Source: Symsagittifera roscoffensis (lineage: Eukaryota > Xenacoelomorpha > Acoela > Convolutidae). Taken from it: DNA of 64,000 nt. The translations under genes were made by a program, and so were the position numbers. The stretch lies in the NCBI RefSeq assembly GCF_963678635.1, contig NC_087062.1, forward strand, positions 42,422,395-42,486,394, in the 5' to 3' direction. Below the pieces are notes generated by a model that made no database searches, was not told where the DNA came from, and saw only the letters and a program-made list of their open reading frames with translations. Of the stretch, positions 34,221-44,800 are shown piece after piece. Position 1 is the stretch's first letter. Every line of letters begins with the position of its first letter.

Positions 34221-35077
34221 TTTCGTTGACTGAATTTGAAAATGTCTGTGGATGACGAGACAAAGCCATGAGATCAATAAAAATGCAAATAATTGTTTTT
34301 GCTCGGTTCGGCCGAAAGCCTCTAGACGGTAACAATTTTGTTGAATCACTTTGGAATTCTCCGGGGATGACGAGGCAGAGCAATGAGATCAATAACTCTG
34401 CATAAGATTAAGTTTGATTTGTTCGGCCGAAAGTCTTTCAACGGTAACAAGTTTATTGACTCGATCTTTCAAAACATCACTTTCAAATAGGATTATGGAG
34501 AAGCCTGTGACGCAGACGATCACTTCGAAATGGGTCTGGTACGATCTCTTCAAAATTCTGATGCGACCCAACCATGTGGTCTGGGGATGACGCGACACAG
34601 CTATGAGATCACTAATTTAATATATAGGGAGTGAAGATGAGTTTTACGAAAGATCACTTTGAAATGGGTCTTACCGAGAAGCCTGTGAAGCAAAAGATCA
34701 CCTCAAATTGGGTTTGGTAGGATCACTTCAAAACTCTGACGCGATCCAACCATGTGGTCTGGGGATGATGTGACCCAGCCATGAGATCACTAATTAAATA
34801 AATAAATTGTGAAAAAAAATTTCACTTTGAATTGATCTGTGGATGACGAGGCAGAGCAAGGAGATCAAAAATTCTGCATATAATTAAGTTTACTTGGTTC
34901 GGCCGGCAGCCTTTAAACAGTAACAGTTTCGTTGACTGATTTTGAAATTGTCTGGGGATGACGAGACAGAGCAATGAGATCAAAAATTTTGCAAATAATT
35001 AAGTTTGCTGTGTTCGGCCGAAAGCCTTTCTACTGTAACAAGTTTGTTGACTCGAACTTACGAAAGAACACTTTGAA

Positions 35078-35818
35078 ATGGGTCTTACAGAGAAGCCTTT
35101 GACGCAAAAGATCACTTCGAAATGGGTCTGGTAGGATCATTTCAAAAACCTGATGCGATCCAACCATGTGGTCTGGGGATGATGTGACCCAGCCATGAGA
35201 TCACTAATTAAACAAATAAATTGTGAAAAAAGTTTTCACTTTGAAATGATCTGTGGATGACGAGGCAGAGCAATGAGATCAAAAATTCTGCATATAATTA
35301 ATCTTGCTTGGTTTGGCTGAAAGCCTCTAAACGATAACAATCTCCTTGATTCATTTTGAAATGGTCCGGGGATGACGAGGCAGAGCAATGAGATCAAAAC
35401 TTTTGCATGTAATTAAGTTTACTTGGTTCGATCGACAGCCTTTAAACGGTAACAGTTTTGTTGACTGATTTTGAAATTGTCTGTGAATGACCAGACAAGG
35501 CCATTAAGTTTATTTGAATCTTGGTCTGGAGATGATTAGACAAATAAATAATTGCATATATGGAGAAGCCTGTTTTAATATATGGAGATTCAGAAATTTT
35601 AATTCTGCTTATGGCTATGTGACGAGACAAAGCCATGAGATCAATAAATATGCATATATTTGTTTTCGCTGGGTTCGGCCACAAGGCCTCTAAACGGTAA
35701 CAATTTCGTTTACTCACTTTGAAATGATCTGTGGATGACGAGGCAGAGCAATGAGATCAAAAAATCTGCATACAATTAAGTTAACTTGGTTCGGCTGAAA
35801 GCCTCCAAACGGTAACAG
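35078..35818. repeat. Satellite segment repeated at 1,598-bp offset, copy 2
   Basis: See copy 1 at 33480-34220. Confidence 0.75.
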
Positions 35819-36762
35819 TTTCGTTGACTGATTTTGAAATTGTCTGCGGATGACGAGACAAAGCAATCAGATCAATAATTCTGCATATAATTAAGTTTGC
35901 TTGGTTCGGCTGAAAGCCTCCAAACGGTAACAGTTTCGTTGACTGATTTTGAAATTGTCTGCGGATGACGAGACAGAGCAATCAGATCAATATTTCTGCA
36001 TATAACTAAGTTTGCTTGGTTCGGCTGAAAGCCTCTGAACGGTAACAGTTTCGTTGATTGATTTGAAATTGTCTGATGGTGACGAGACAGAGAAATGAGA
36101 GCTAAATTCTGCATGTAATTAAATTTAGCTGGTTCTGCCGACAACCTTTAAACAGTAACAGTTTCGTTGACTAATTTTGAAATTGTCTGGGGATGACGAG
36201 ACAGAGCAATGAGATCAAAAATTTTGCATATAATTAGGTTTGCTGTGTTCGGCCGAAAGTTTTTCTACTGTAACAAGTTTGTTGGCTCGAACTTACAAAA
36301 AAACACTTTGAAATGGGTCTTACAGAGAAGCCTGTGACGCAAAAGATCACTTCGAAATGGGTTTGGTAGGACCACTTCAAAATCCTGACGCGATCCAACC
36401 ATGTGGTCTGGGGATGATGTGACCCAGCCATGAGATCACTAATTTAATATATAAGGAGTGAAGATGAGTTTTACCAAAGATTACTTTGAAATGGGTCTTA
36501 TCGAGAAGCCTGTGACGCAAAAGATCACTTCAAATGGGTTTGGTAGGATCACTTTAAAATTCTGACGAGATCCAACCATGTGGTCTGGGGATGACGCGAC
36601 ACAACCATGAGATCACTAATTTAATATATAAGGAGTGAAGATGAGTTTTACCAAAAATTACTTTGAAATGGGTCTTATCGACAAGCCTGTGACGCAAAAG
36701 ATCACTTCAAATAGGTTTGGCAGGACCACTTCAAAAAAAATCCTGACGCGATCCAACCATGA

Positions 36763-38445
36763 TGAATCTCAGATTTTCGTAGAGTTTTTTGATTTTTCTG
36801 TTTTTGTCCGTGTACGTTTTTTTATATACTGAGATTGTCAAGGATATATAATTTTCTTCAGTTGCGGTTATTACGGAAAAAGTGTTTTCCGAACTGCTTT
36901 TTGCCAGTGCTTTGATTATAAAGTTTAAATCAGAATTTGACAAATTATGAGCTACTACTGGATTGTAATTTATTGTTTTTCTATTAAAGTTAAGCTCATT
37001 GTGTGCCCAATCCAGGAAACCGTCCCCCGCTACCATCTCCGTCTTGGTAGCACAGTTCTTGATGTCTTCTCAGAGTTTCGAATGAAGCGCATGTGTGGAA
37101 ACATTTGCTGCAAATCTCAGATTGAAATCGGCGCACTTTGTGCCGCACGTACTCGACCAGTTTTTGGAGATCACTTATCAACACATAGTGATAATTTAAT
37201 CCATCTGTCCGAAGCAACAAGTCCACAATCAGGCTAGTAGTGAATATTCTCGATACTCTTATGGGGAACCATTCGCCATCGTTGTACCTGAAAAGAAAAA
37301 TAATTTTTATACCTAGGTTTGGAATGAAATATAAAGGGTGTTTGAATAGGTGAAGAATATTAATGAGGAAAATTTAAGACTTTGAAAGGCAAATAGAGTT
37401 TGCTTACAGGAAGACGTTGATTTCACAACTGTTCAGTTTTTCAAAACTGTCCTTATCCATCAGACCTATTGGCATTTCGTATCCCCCATTGATTTTCACA
37501 ATTCCTTCTTTGTCGAGATCGTAGGTTGAGACTTGGTTTTTCTCCAGCCACCATCTAGATGTGGGGTAGAGGACCGGCTCATTCACATTGTGATATGCGG
37601 CAACAAAGCAGGAGAGAAAGCAACGGTCATCATCTTTAGTGTTGATATTTGTGAGCAGAGTAGAACCTGCGCTGAGTGCATCAGGTAGCTCGAGATCGGA
37701 TCCTGCTCTTATTGATGAGAAGGCCGCGAAACTGATTTGCAGTTTTTCAATTCTGTCAATAATCCATCCGCTACCATGAGATGAGAACGAATTGACTTGG
37801 TTTACCATATGTTCAATCAGTTCCAAGAACTGATCCCCAGCTATTCCCTCGAAGTACACTGTCAATGTCTTAGTGTTCAGAAACACCATGGTCCTTTCGA
37901 AGTTTCCACTGTCCCCGTCTTGCACAGTGGGAGTTTTGATCATTCCCACTTCCACGTGGAATGGCACCTTGTTAGGTTCCTCTTTGACCCTTTCCAGTAT
38001 GAGAGCATCTATTTCCTCCTTGTTTTGCATCATGACTTGGAGCAAATCCATTTCTTTTTCACCAAGTTTGATATCGTATCGATGCAATTTGCCTCTGAAC
38101 GCGCTTTCCGTTGGGTCAGCGGAAGACATCGTCTCAATGCCGTCCCAAAATGGCAATGCGTGCTTCTTAAGCAAATGTTGTCCATAGCTTTCCGCGGTGA
38201 GAAAGATTGTATGGCAATAGACACAATGACTATTAGAAGTCATGTCATGTACCAGCTCGATAAGCTCTCGGGCTTCCGACAAACTCTCGAATGATTCGAG
38301 ACACTCATCGCAAACAGTTTGAGGAGGCTCTTTTGAACTGTTTGCTCATTTCTTCTCGAGTTCCTTTTAGAGCTCAGTATTTTTCCGCACTGCTGGCAAG
38401 GAACAGGTGTCGCGATAGAAATAGAGTTCAGCATTATTTCAAGAT
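36763..38445 (-). pseudogene. Polinton lineage B polymerase, N-terminal part (left copy)
   Basis: Closely matches the first third of the plus-strand copy at 44800-46900, in inverted orientation. The largest open part (37404-38282) has a zinc finger (CVYCHTIFLTAESYGQHLLK) and a block with DDDRCFLSCFVAAYHN that is typical of Polinton polymerase N-termini. A CSKCFHTCASFETLRRHQEL finger lies near 37.1 kb. The relic ends abruptly at the satellite junction at 36762. It is broken at several points, some probably introns. Confidence 0.8.
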
Positions 38446-39003
38446 TGAATTAAAACTGGTTATGAAAAAGCAAAAGCGAGAAGTGACTAGGACTAAAAAC
38501 TTTGCGGGTAAGGGCAACTAGAAGCCATTAACGAGAGTTAGACTTCGCCGTGAACTTGACAATAAGTACTTTTGTTTCCAAAACAGGGTTTATCAGAGTT
38601 TTAGGCTCTATATGTCTCATCACTCTGTTCAAGTGCAAACCTTTTGTGTATTAAAAAACTGATTCAATTACAGCCTCAAACTTTGCTGTTATTTTTAAGG
38701 GATAGCGATAAATTTTATTAAAGTTTGGCGAATTTTAGGGGACTGGTTTAAATATTTAAAGGGATAGCGATAAATTTTATTAAGGTTTGGCGACTTTTAG
38801 GGGACTGATTTTTAATTAACATTTCAGCACTTAATTACACAATTTAAAGCCTAGAATAATTCAGATTGAGCTGACACTTTTTCCGACTAATTTTAACCGT
38901 GAAACAGTAATTTCCTAATAAATTCAAGCCCACTTCTTGGTTTGCTTAAATAGGTATAATAGAAATCAGAAAAATGAGAAAAAAGTGTTCAGAAAAAAAA
39001 GGA
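38446..39003. other. Non-coding spacer with a 62-bp tandem duplication
   Basis: No gene. GATAGCGATAAATTTTATTA plus the following GTTTGGCGA...TTTTAGGGGACTG block occurs twice, starting at 38701 and 38763 (period 62 bp). Confidence 0.7.
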
Positions 39004-39077
39004 ATGTAATTATAAATTGCCGGGTTCTTCAACAAAGTTTTTTCAATTGATGAGCCAACATAGTCCGTCACAGTCAC
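39004..39077 (-). repeat. 74-bp inverted copy of a capsid-gene fragment
   Basis: Reverse complement of 40016-40089 inside the capsid relic, with only a few mismatches (shared core GCCGGGTTCTTCAACAAAGT). It sits about 1 kb upstream of its source and creates a potential long hairpin spanning the front of the capsid relic. Confidence 0.85.
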
Positions 39078-39079
39078 CT

Positions 39080-39393
39080 TCATGGAAGAATGGCACTTCC
39101 ATTGGCTCGAAATTTTGTGATAAAAGCATCAAAAAAGATCGGAAAAGAACTACTTCTTCAGGCAGCTCCAGAACCGATAGAAGTTGCAACAAAAAGAAAA
39201 AGCCCTAAGCAGGCACTCAGAAGCACCTCAGAAAAACCATAAAAAACAAGTAGGAGGAGGAAGTAGATCTCGAAAAAGTCATCCAAAAAGAACAACGGTG
39301 GTGAAACGAAAATTGAGACAAGTCATTCCCAGAAAACGAACTGCACAGAGAAGTCGCTCCGATTTCTTTACAAGGGTTAAAAATGATTTCTAA
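39080..39393 (+). pseudogene. Basic Lys/Arg/Ser-rich segment ahead of the capsid relic
   Basis: Open segments encode highly basic sequence (for example KKQVGGGSRSRKSHPKRTTV, then RKLRQVIPRKRTAQRSRS). Adenoviruses and their Polinton relatives encode basic core or DNA-condensing proteins near capsid genes; assignment to such a role is inferred from charge and position only. Part of the Polinton fossil. Confidence 0.35.
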
Positions 39394-40506
39394 TTTAATC
39401 CAGGCTTACTGGAAAAGCCTCCTTTACTTGTCACTTTTGAAAATGCATTCATCTAAAAAATTGGACCTTCCTACTCTCCTGATGGTCCTATGCTCCAGTT
39501 TGAAGTACTCGTCGATCTTTCATCGATCTTCAACGTACTCGTTCGGAAATAGTTACACAAACTTTTCGAAACAAGGGAACCGTTCTTCGAACACATGCTC
39601 CAGAGCCGGAAAACAGAAATACGCCGTATTTTGTTAGAAATCCTTTATCTTCTATTTTCTGAGTGTACACTGTCGCTGAATGGTGAGAAAATATCAACTA
39701 CCAACGCTAATTTTGCCCATAAAAAGTTTTCATACGGTAATAATGCCTAGAAAACATGGTAGGCTTGTCAAGGTTATTATTATGAAAAAAATCCATCAGC
39801 TGTTGACGGTAATGGAAGGAGAGCTGAGGATGTTACGGAGCGTAAGGGTCTCGTTGCGGCCTCGAACGATCTGAAGCTATTTGGCAAAATTGCTTGCGAC
39901 TTCTTGTCGTGTGACAAGCACCTACTTAGCGGTGTGATTTCTTGTTGTCATTTCTGAAGATGCAGCTAAGCACTACAAGGTTCAAATTATCGAAGCTAAT
40001 CTCTATGTCAGAAAAGTGACTGTGACTGACTATGTTAGCTCATCAATTGAAAAAACTTTGTTGAAGAACCCGGCAATTTATAATTACATCGAAGTAGTAC
40101 CAAAAACTTTTCTCGCAACTGCAGGAGTACAAAGCTGGCGACAAGGGGATGTTTTCGCAAAAGAACCTGTTCGAAGAATGATAGTAGCAATAAGCATAAA
40201 CGAAGCATAATTGGGTAATAGTAGGACAAACCCTTTTCATTACCAGAAGTTTGGTTTGAATGAGATCATTGTGTACAGAAACGGCCTACACATAGCCGGA
40301 ACTCCCATCTCAACATCAGACAGTAAAAGAAATTATTACAATACGCTTGAAGCTCTTGATTTTGTTTTGAACACTAGTCATGGAGTCAGTCTCGCAAATT
40401 TTGAAAATCATTATAATATGGCTTTTGATCTCACGTCTACTCAGGAGGCTTCACACGATTTCATTCATCTTGAATTGCACTCTTTCGGTCGAACTCAATT
40501 TTGACG
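39394..40506 (+). pseudogene. Polinton major capsid (hexon-type, double jelly-roll) relic
   Basis: Readable segments fit Polinton hexons: near 39,465-39,550 an N-terminal region with SPDGPMLQFEVLVDLSS; from about 40,016 TVTDYVSSSIEKTLLKNPAI, EVVPKTFLATAGVQSW, and from 40,211 NPFHYQKFGLNEIIVYRNG then FENHYNMAFDLTST, the 'NPF...F...Y.NG' and 'fDLT' blocks being characteristic of this family. The relic is broken at several places. It is followed 110 bp later by the protease relic in the same orientation, the usual Polinton pairing. Confidence 0.65.
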
Positions 40507-40618
40507 CAGGTCTCGCTAATAACGTCGAGTTATTAATTATGGGAGAGCGTGCATAAACAGTTCTTATGCATTCAGATAGAAAAATTTACCAAAAACACTC
40601 TTATGACCTAAGCTAGAT

Positions 40619-41056
40619 ATGGATAATCTTCAAATAATGGAACTTATTAACCGTTGTAAACATTTGAAATATCGCTTTCGAGGTATTTTTTCGACAAATT
40701 TTCCATAATTTTTAGTACTGGAAAACGATAATACGTTCATGCTTATGAATGCGTCACCATCGGATCAACCTGGAACCCACTGAATGCTTTTTGCTCAAGT
40801 TGGAGGACAGATACTCTTCGCAGATCCTCTAGGTAAAAGATTATATGATTATCCCCTCGTGCACAAGATTATGCGACGTACAATTCACGAGGGAAATCAA
40901 CTACTGATCAAAAAACAAATACAATCAGCTGATTCAGTGTTATGGGGACTTTATTGTATTTCTGCTGCTCATGTTAAAATTACAAATAACTTTTCAATAG
41001 GTTTCAAACTTAATGATCATGATTTGATAAGATTCGCTAAACATATGTTTTTCTAA
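40619..41056 (+). pseudogene. Polinton adenain-like cysteine protease relic
   Basis: Capsid-maturation protease related to adenovirus adenain. Visible blocks: MDNLQIMELINRCKHLKYRF at the start, DQPGTHW near 40,760, ILFADPLGKRLYDYPLVHKI near 40,810, and VLWGLYCISAAHVKI followed by LNDHDLIRFAKHMF at the end. These match the family's 'PG-THW', 'FADPLGK', 'GLYCI-AAH' and C-terminal 'DL-RF---hm' layout in order and spacing. It has one or two interruptions, possibly including a short intron. Part of the Polinton fossil. Confidence 0.75.
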
Positions 41057-41192
41057 ACTATTTTTTTGATGTTTTTGTAAAATTTATACCCTTTTTTTAA
41101 AATTCATTTTTATCAACAAAAGTTTTTCTTTTTCTTCACGTTTATGTGAACAGCCAAAAAGTTTCAGATCAATTCCTCCGATAGTTTAATGT

Positions 41193-41264
41193 ATGGCCAT
41201 TTGATTTAGCGGGCAATAGCTTACCAGGCGTTTCTCGTCGCTACGCTTCTCGGGAACGCCTCCA
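41193..41264. repeat. Left arm of a 72-bp inverted repeat
   Basis: Inverted match of about three bases in four to 44619-44690 (shared GGGCAATAGCT, CTCGTC and CTCGGGAA blocks). The pair encloses 3.35 kb of unrecognised ORFs. Confidence 0.75.
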
Positions 41265-41317
41265 GCTTATGTAGTAACATTTGTTTGATATACAAGAGAG
41301 CAAAAGAAAACCAATAT

Positions 41318-42329
41318 TTAAAATTTGAATTTTTTCTCCATAATACATTTCACAAACAAAGTGTTTGAATCAATTTCCATGAAACCATACCCACTTAAAA
41401 TTATGTCAATTATTGTAGAAAACTCAGCAGCATTTTCACCATTCAAATTAGTAGTAAAGCGTTCAATTGTTACGTTAGTAATCATGTCAGTTTGAGTTTG
41501 AACAGATTTAGTCTGCGAGCCGAAGCAAACTTGAGGCAATCGTCTGCAAACTGGAACATCACGACTGGTTGTTGGTGGAGTTATAATTCACAGCTATTTT
41601 TAGTTTTTCCATCAAAGGGACAGACAATTCATAGTTGGAGCAACCCAAAACTAAATATTTGAATGCAGAGAGAAGACAAGAGACAGCGAAGGCTTTTGAA
41701 GTCATCTTCTTTAGTAAACCGGTAGACTTTTCGTTTTTCGTTGTTAATGATAATGTTTTTCGTTGTTAATCGAATGATTGCAAAAATCTAATTTATTCGA
41801 ATGGGATAATACCGCAAAATTTGCTTTTGAAGCGAAGCCTGAGAAATCGGGTTCATGATTCAGGATGAAAAATTTGTAATTTTTAAGGAATTGTTTAAAA
41901 TAATCAGGGGATTGGTCATACATTGCTTCAAGCATTGCTTTAAAAATTCAATAGAATAACGTGTTAAGAAAGTTACACAACCCGACAGTTATCATCGTTT
42001 TTACTTTCGCATTCCTTTTCCGAGCATGAAAGTATTTTAGATTTGTTTCGCTTTTTTCTGTCCCGTCGCAGTTTTTTTCTTTAGTCAATCTTTTGATTTT
42101 TGTATATATGTCCGCCAAAGACTCGACTTCACCAGTTGACAAAGTTATTCCTTGTCGATAATTGAAAATTCCCTCTTCGTCTTTTTTTGTACAATTTGAT
42201 AGTTATATATGTACCGGTCTGTGCAAATGTTTTTGCCCCAACTCTAACTAAATGTTTATCATTCGAAGATATATCCAAAAAACCATCGAAGTAGTCAACA
42301 TCCGGTTCAAGAGAAGCGTTCATTACCAA
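41318..42329 (-). other. Cluster of unrecognised minus-strand open segments
   Basis: Four short open segments on the minus strand with sensible amino-acid composition: DVDYFDGFLDISSNDKHLVR (about 42.28 kb), a Lys-rich stretch (about 42.05 kb), LEAMYDQSPDYFKQFLKNYK (about 41.9 kb) and FTTNLNGENAAEFSTIIDII (about 41.44 kb). They may be exons of one gene between the inverted repeats, but no family is recognised. Position next to capsid and protease relics makes another Polinton gene the first guess. Confidence 0.3.
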
Positions 42330-42906
42330 TGAAAAAAAACCAACTGGTTTTTAGTGTGGAACGTTTAGTGTGGAACGTTGCGGCTGATCACAGTATACGA
42401 GACAGATCATGCGCTCCTAAAGTAAAAATTTAGATGATAACTTTTAACTCTTTTAGTGTTTTTTATATTTTTAACTTTATCTTCTAGTGTTTTTTTATTG
42501 TGACGGTTAATTTAATGACTGCTACAAATCATTTTATAGAATTTTCAACAGCATGACAAAGAATGTCTGGCAAATTATCATGAAAACTTGAACTTGAGTG
42601 CTTTCGCCCGTAGCCACCATAATAAAATTATCACATAAATCTAAAAAATCGGGTTTTGACATTCATTCTTAACATGACCTCAGCGTCATGCGTATAAGAA
42701 TGAATAAAATTTGATAGCCTCGTCTAAAAAGTTATTAATTTTAACCTAATTGAACCATGCCACCCCTTTGCTGATCTCATTCTCATTAATAAACTTTTCA
42801 TACTTTTCATTCTCTCAATTTCATTTCGGTAATTCATTCATTTTATTTTAACAAAACTTGAAACATCTTCAAGTCATGTCTAGTACCTAACAAATAAAAT
42901 CAGTGT
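42330..42906. other. AT-rich spacer
   Basis: No gene. A short immediate duplication, TTTAGTGTGGAACGT, occurs twice near 42,350-42,380. Confidence 0.5.
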
Positions 42907-43585
42907 CTGATCGAGAAAGAACAATTATCTACCAAACATACACGAGAGAGTCGATTGCAGTCATCCATCAACAGAAAGGGAGAGAGTCTCTCCGTCTACA
43001 GAAAGTCCGTTCAATGACTTGGCTCCCCAAAAAAATGACCGGAAACAAAACGAGGAATGGACTACACAAAGTCATATCATGCTACCGAACTACCACCTTG
43101 ATCACATCGATCTATTTCGACAGAATCGAAAACAAATGTACGAGAGTTGCACTATTCACGAGAGCTATCCGGCAATAGAAAAGACTGAGATAAACGACAC
43201 AACCTCGCTCGAGCAGTCTCCTAGAAAAATTCTCTACGCGTATGACCGCCTGTCAATGCCGTTGTATGAAAATCAGGAGGGATGTTTTCGTGATTATGCA
43301 GAGCGCGGAGCGTACTGGGATATTCCGACAGCAATTTCTCCCGAGTCGTTTGTTTGGGGAGCAGTTTCAACTCCAGAACAATCAACTTCCTATTCGGATG
43401 CTCGGGTTTCATCGAGTGCGGAGACAATTGATCTAGTGACCCAAGATCTCATTCAAGGCACCTCCTCCCCCCAAATGCAGTTTGCTATGCGCCATAAAAC
43501 AGAAAACTTCAGTTTCGAGAATTCTAATAAACTTTCCTTTGTTTCAAATATTATTCCAAGGTTTTATATTTTCAATTTTGTTTGA
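42907..43585 (+). CDS. Orphan ORF, about 226 codons, unrecognised
   Basis: Open from about 42,910 to 43,585 without a usable ATG near its left end, so it is either an internal exon (AATCAG at 42,897-42,902 could be an acceptor) or a 5'-truncated gene. The first ~190 residues have balanced composition and locally higher GC than the surroundings: HIMLPNYHLDHIDLFRQNRK, RDYAERGAYWDIPTAI, SPESFVWGAVSTPEQSTSYS. It is Ser/Gln-rich towards the C-terminus and has no membrane segment or recognised domain. A second open frame (42,903-43,178) overlaps it. It lies inside the 72-bp inverted-repeat pair and between Polinton parts, so it may be a cargo or element gene. Confidence 0.4.
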
Positions 43586-44618
43586 GTTGAATTTTAAGCT
43601 GTTTAAACATTACCGTGCGTATATTTTTGTCTCAGTTTTTATTTTGCCTAATAGATTAATTAAAGTTTTCCCAGTAAAGTTTTCAGCAAAATGTTTGAGA
43701 AAAACTTGAAAAACTAGAAAAAATCATGGATAGAGAATAACTTTTCGATAAAATTGTTGTTTGAGAAAGAATGAGAGAGAGAGAGAGATAAAAACGCTTG
43801 CTCATTAGTGAACCCCATTTGAAATATCTTTTTCAGGATATTGCTTTCTTTTCACAAAAAAGATAATATGGAAGTGTCCAACATTTTCTTGTTGGTAGTC
43901 CAACCATATTTATTTGGCTTTTTTTATCAAACACTCTCTGCTCTCTTTCTCATTATACTTTGTGCCCGGTTGGGTTAGCCAGGTCTTACGCAAAGTAACA
44001 GAGAGTATTGTAAGCCATAATTCTGCTTTATATTACGTTTATATACAATTTTGGGTGTAAAACTGACAATTTTTTGGTAAAAAATGTGAAAAAAAGAAAA
44101 TTTATAATTGTTTTTTTTTCGAAAATTGAATACGACCCGTAACCCTGCTCAGAAATTCATAACAAATAGATTGAGGGTAGTTTCAATGGACTTGAAGGCA
44201 AAAAAATTTTTTCCCATTTTTTAAAAATTTTTACACAAAAATCTGATTTTCTCAAAAAATCACAACTTTTTGAGCGTCTACTCTCATTGATTGGGCTATA
44301 ATTGTTTTTCATTTTCTACGCTTGTCCTAATTAGGTATCAGATAGCTCCTAAAAATTCCATACGATATTGACTTGAGTTTAAAATGAGAACGAATAATTT
44401 CAGCTAAAAATGAAGGAAAAAAAATTTAAAAATTATGTTTTTTAAGTTTCGAACACGACCAGTAGAACTGTGCTCAAGTTCCTATAAAATTTACTGGTTT
44501 TTTTTTAAATAGATTTTAAAGACATTTTTAAAACATTTACTTTTCCTTTTTCCACAACATGATCAGTTTGAGGTTTTACTTTAATTTTGAATTTTTTTTT
44601 CACTTGAAATTACAGAAC
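43586..44618. other. Non-coding segment with a diverged internal repeat
   Basis: No gene. Contains a short (GA)n run near 43,770 and two diverged copies (about 44,117 and 44,448) of a ~50-bp phrase around 'CGA.CACGACC.GTA' and 'CTGCTCA', about 330 bp apart. Confidence 0.5.
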
Positions 44619-44690
44619 GGGAGGTTTTCCCGAGGAGCGCAGGGACGAGCAACGCCGGGTTAGCTATTGCCCAATAAACCAAACGGCCAT
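44619..44690. repeat. Right arm of a 72-bp inverted repeat
   Basis: Inverted partner of 41193-44264-side arm at 41193-41264; contains CGGGTTAGCTATTGCCCAAT. The right polymerase copy begins about 110 bp further on. Confidence 0.75.
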
Positions 44691-44775
44691 GCCTCAATAT
44701 TTCAAAGAACATCATATGGAATGTTTCACAAGACAGTGAATCACATGATGGAAACTTTGATTCCGATATCTTTTA

Positions 44776-44800
44776 CACATCATGCATCATGCATCATGCA
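44776..44800. repeat. CATCATG triplet repeat at the polymerase copy boundary
   Basis: CATCATG repeated about three times immediately before the point (44,800) where homology with the left inverted polymerase copy starts; a likely rearrangement scar. Confidence 0.6.

Larger units (their letters stand above)
19541..36762. repeat. 17-kb complex satellite with higher-order structure
   Basis: Two related monomer types alternate irregularly. Type 1, about 115-117 bp, contains TTGGTTCGGCCGAAAGCC, AAACGGTAACAGTTTCGTTG and GATGACGAGGCAGAGCAATG then AGATCA. Type 2 is longer and contains GAAATGGGTCTTA.AGAGAAG, GACGCAAAAGATCACTTCG, CGACCCAACCATGTG and a TATAAGGAGTGAAGATGA phrase. Both share the TTTGAAATGGTC.GGGGATGACG ... 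ATGAGATCA core, so they descend from a common unit. Many minus-strand open frames of 60-100 codons arise because 117 is a multiple of three; they carry no recognisable domain and are not called as genes. No tRNA, rRNA or mobile-element gene was seen inside. Confidence 0.95.

Noticed and set aside
19563-36431. Dozens of 60-100-codon ORFs in the satellite
   Set aside because: All are phases of the same repeated monomers, mostly on minus; no start context, domain or length variation beyond monomer structure.
19541-36762. CRISPR array
   Set aside because: Repeats are long, degenerate and contiguous with no unique spacers; the context is eukaryotic.
37797-38294. 165-codon plus-strand ORF opposite the left polymerase part
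   Set aside because: Antisense shadow of the polymerase relic; the same antisense frame appears opposite the right copy at 44910-45395.
43966-44010. GGTTGGGTTAGCCAGG as a third arm of the 72-bp inverted repeat or as a tRNA remnant
   Set aside because: Only a few bases match the arms, and no cloverleaf with A and B boxes could be formed.
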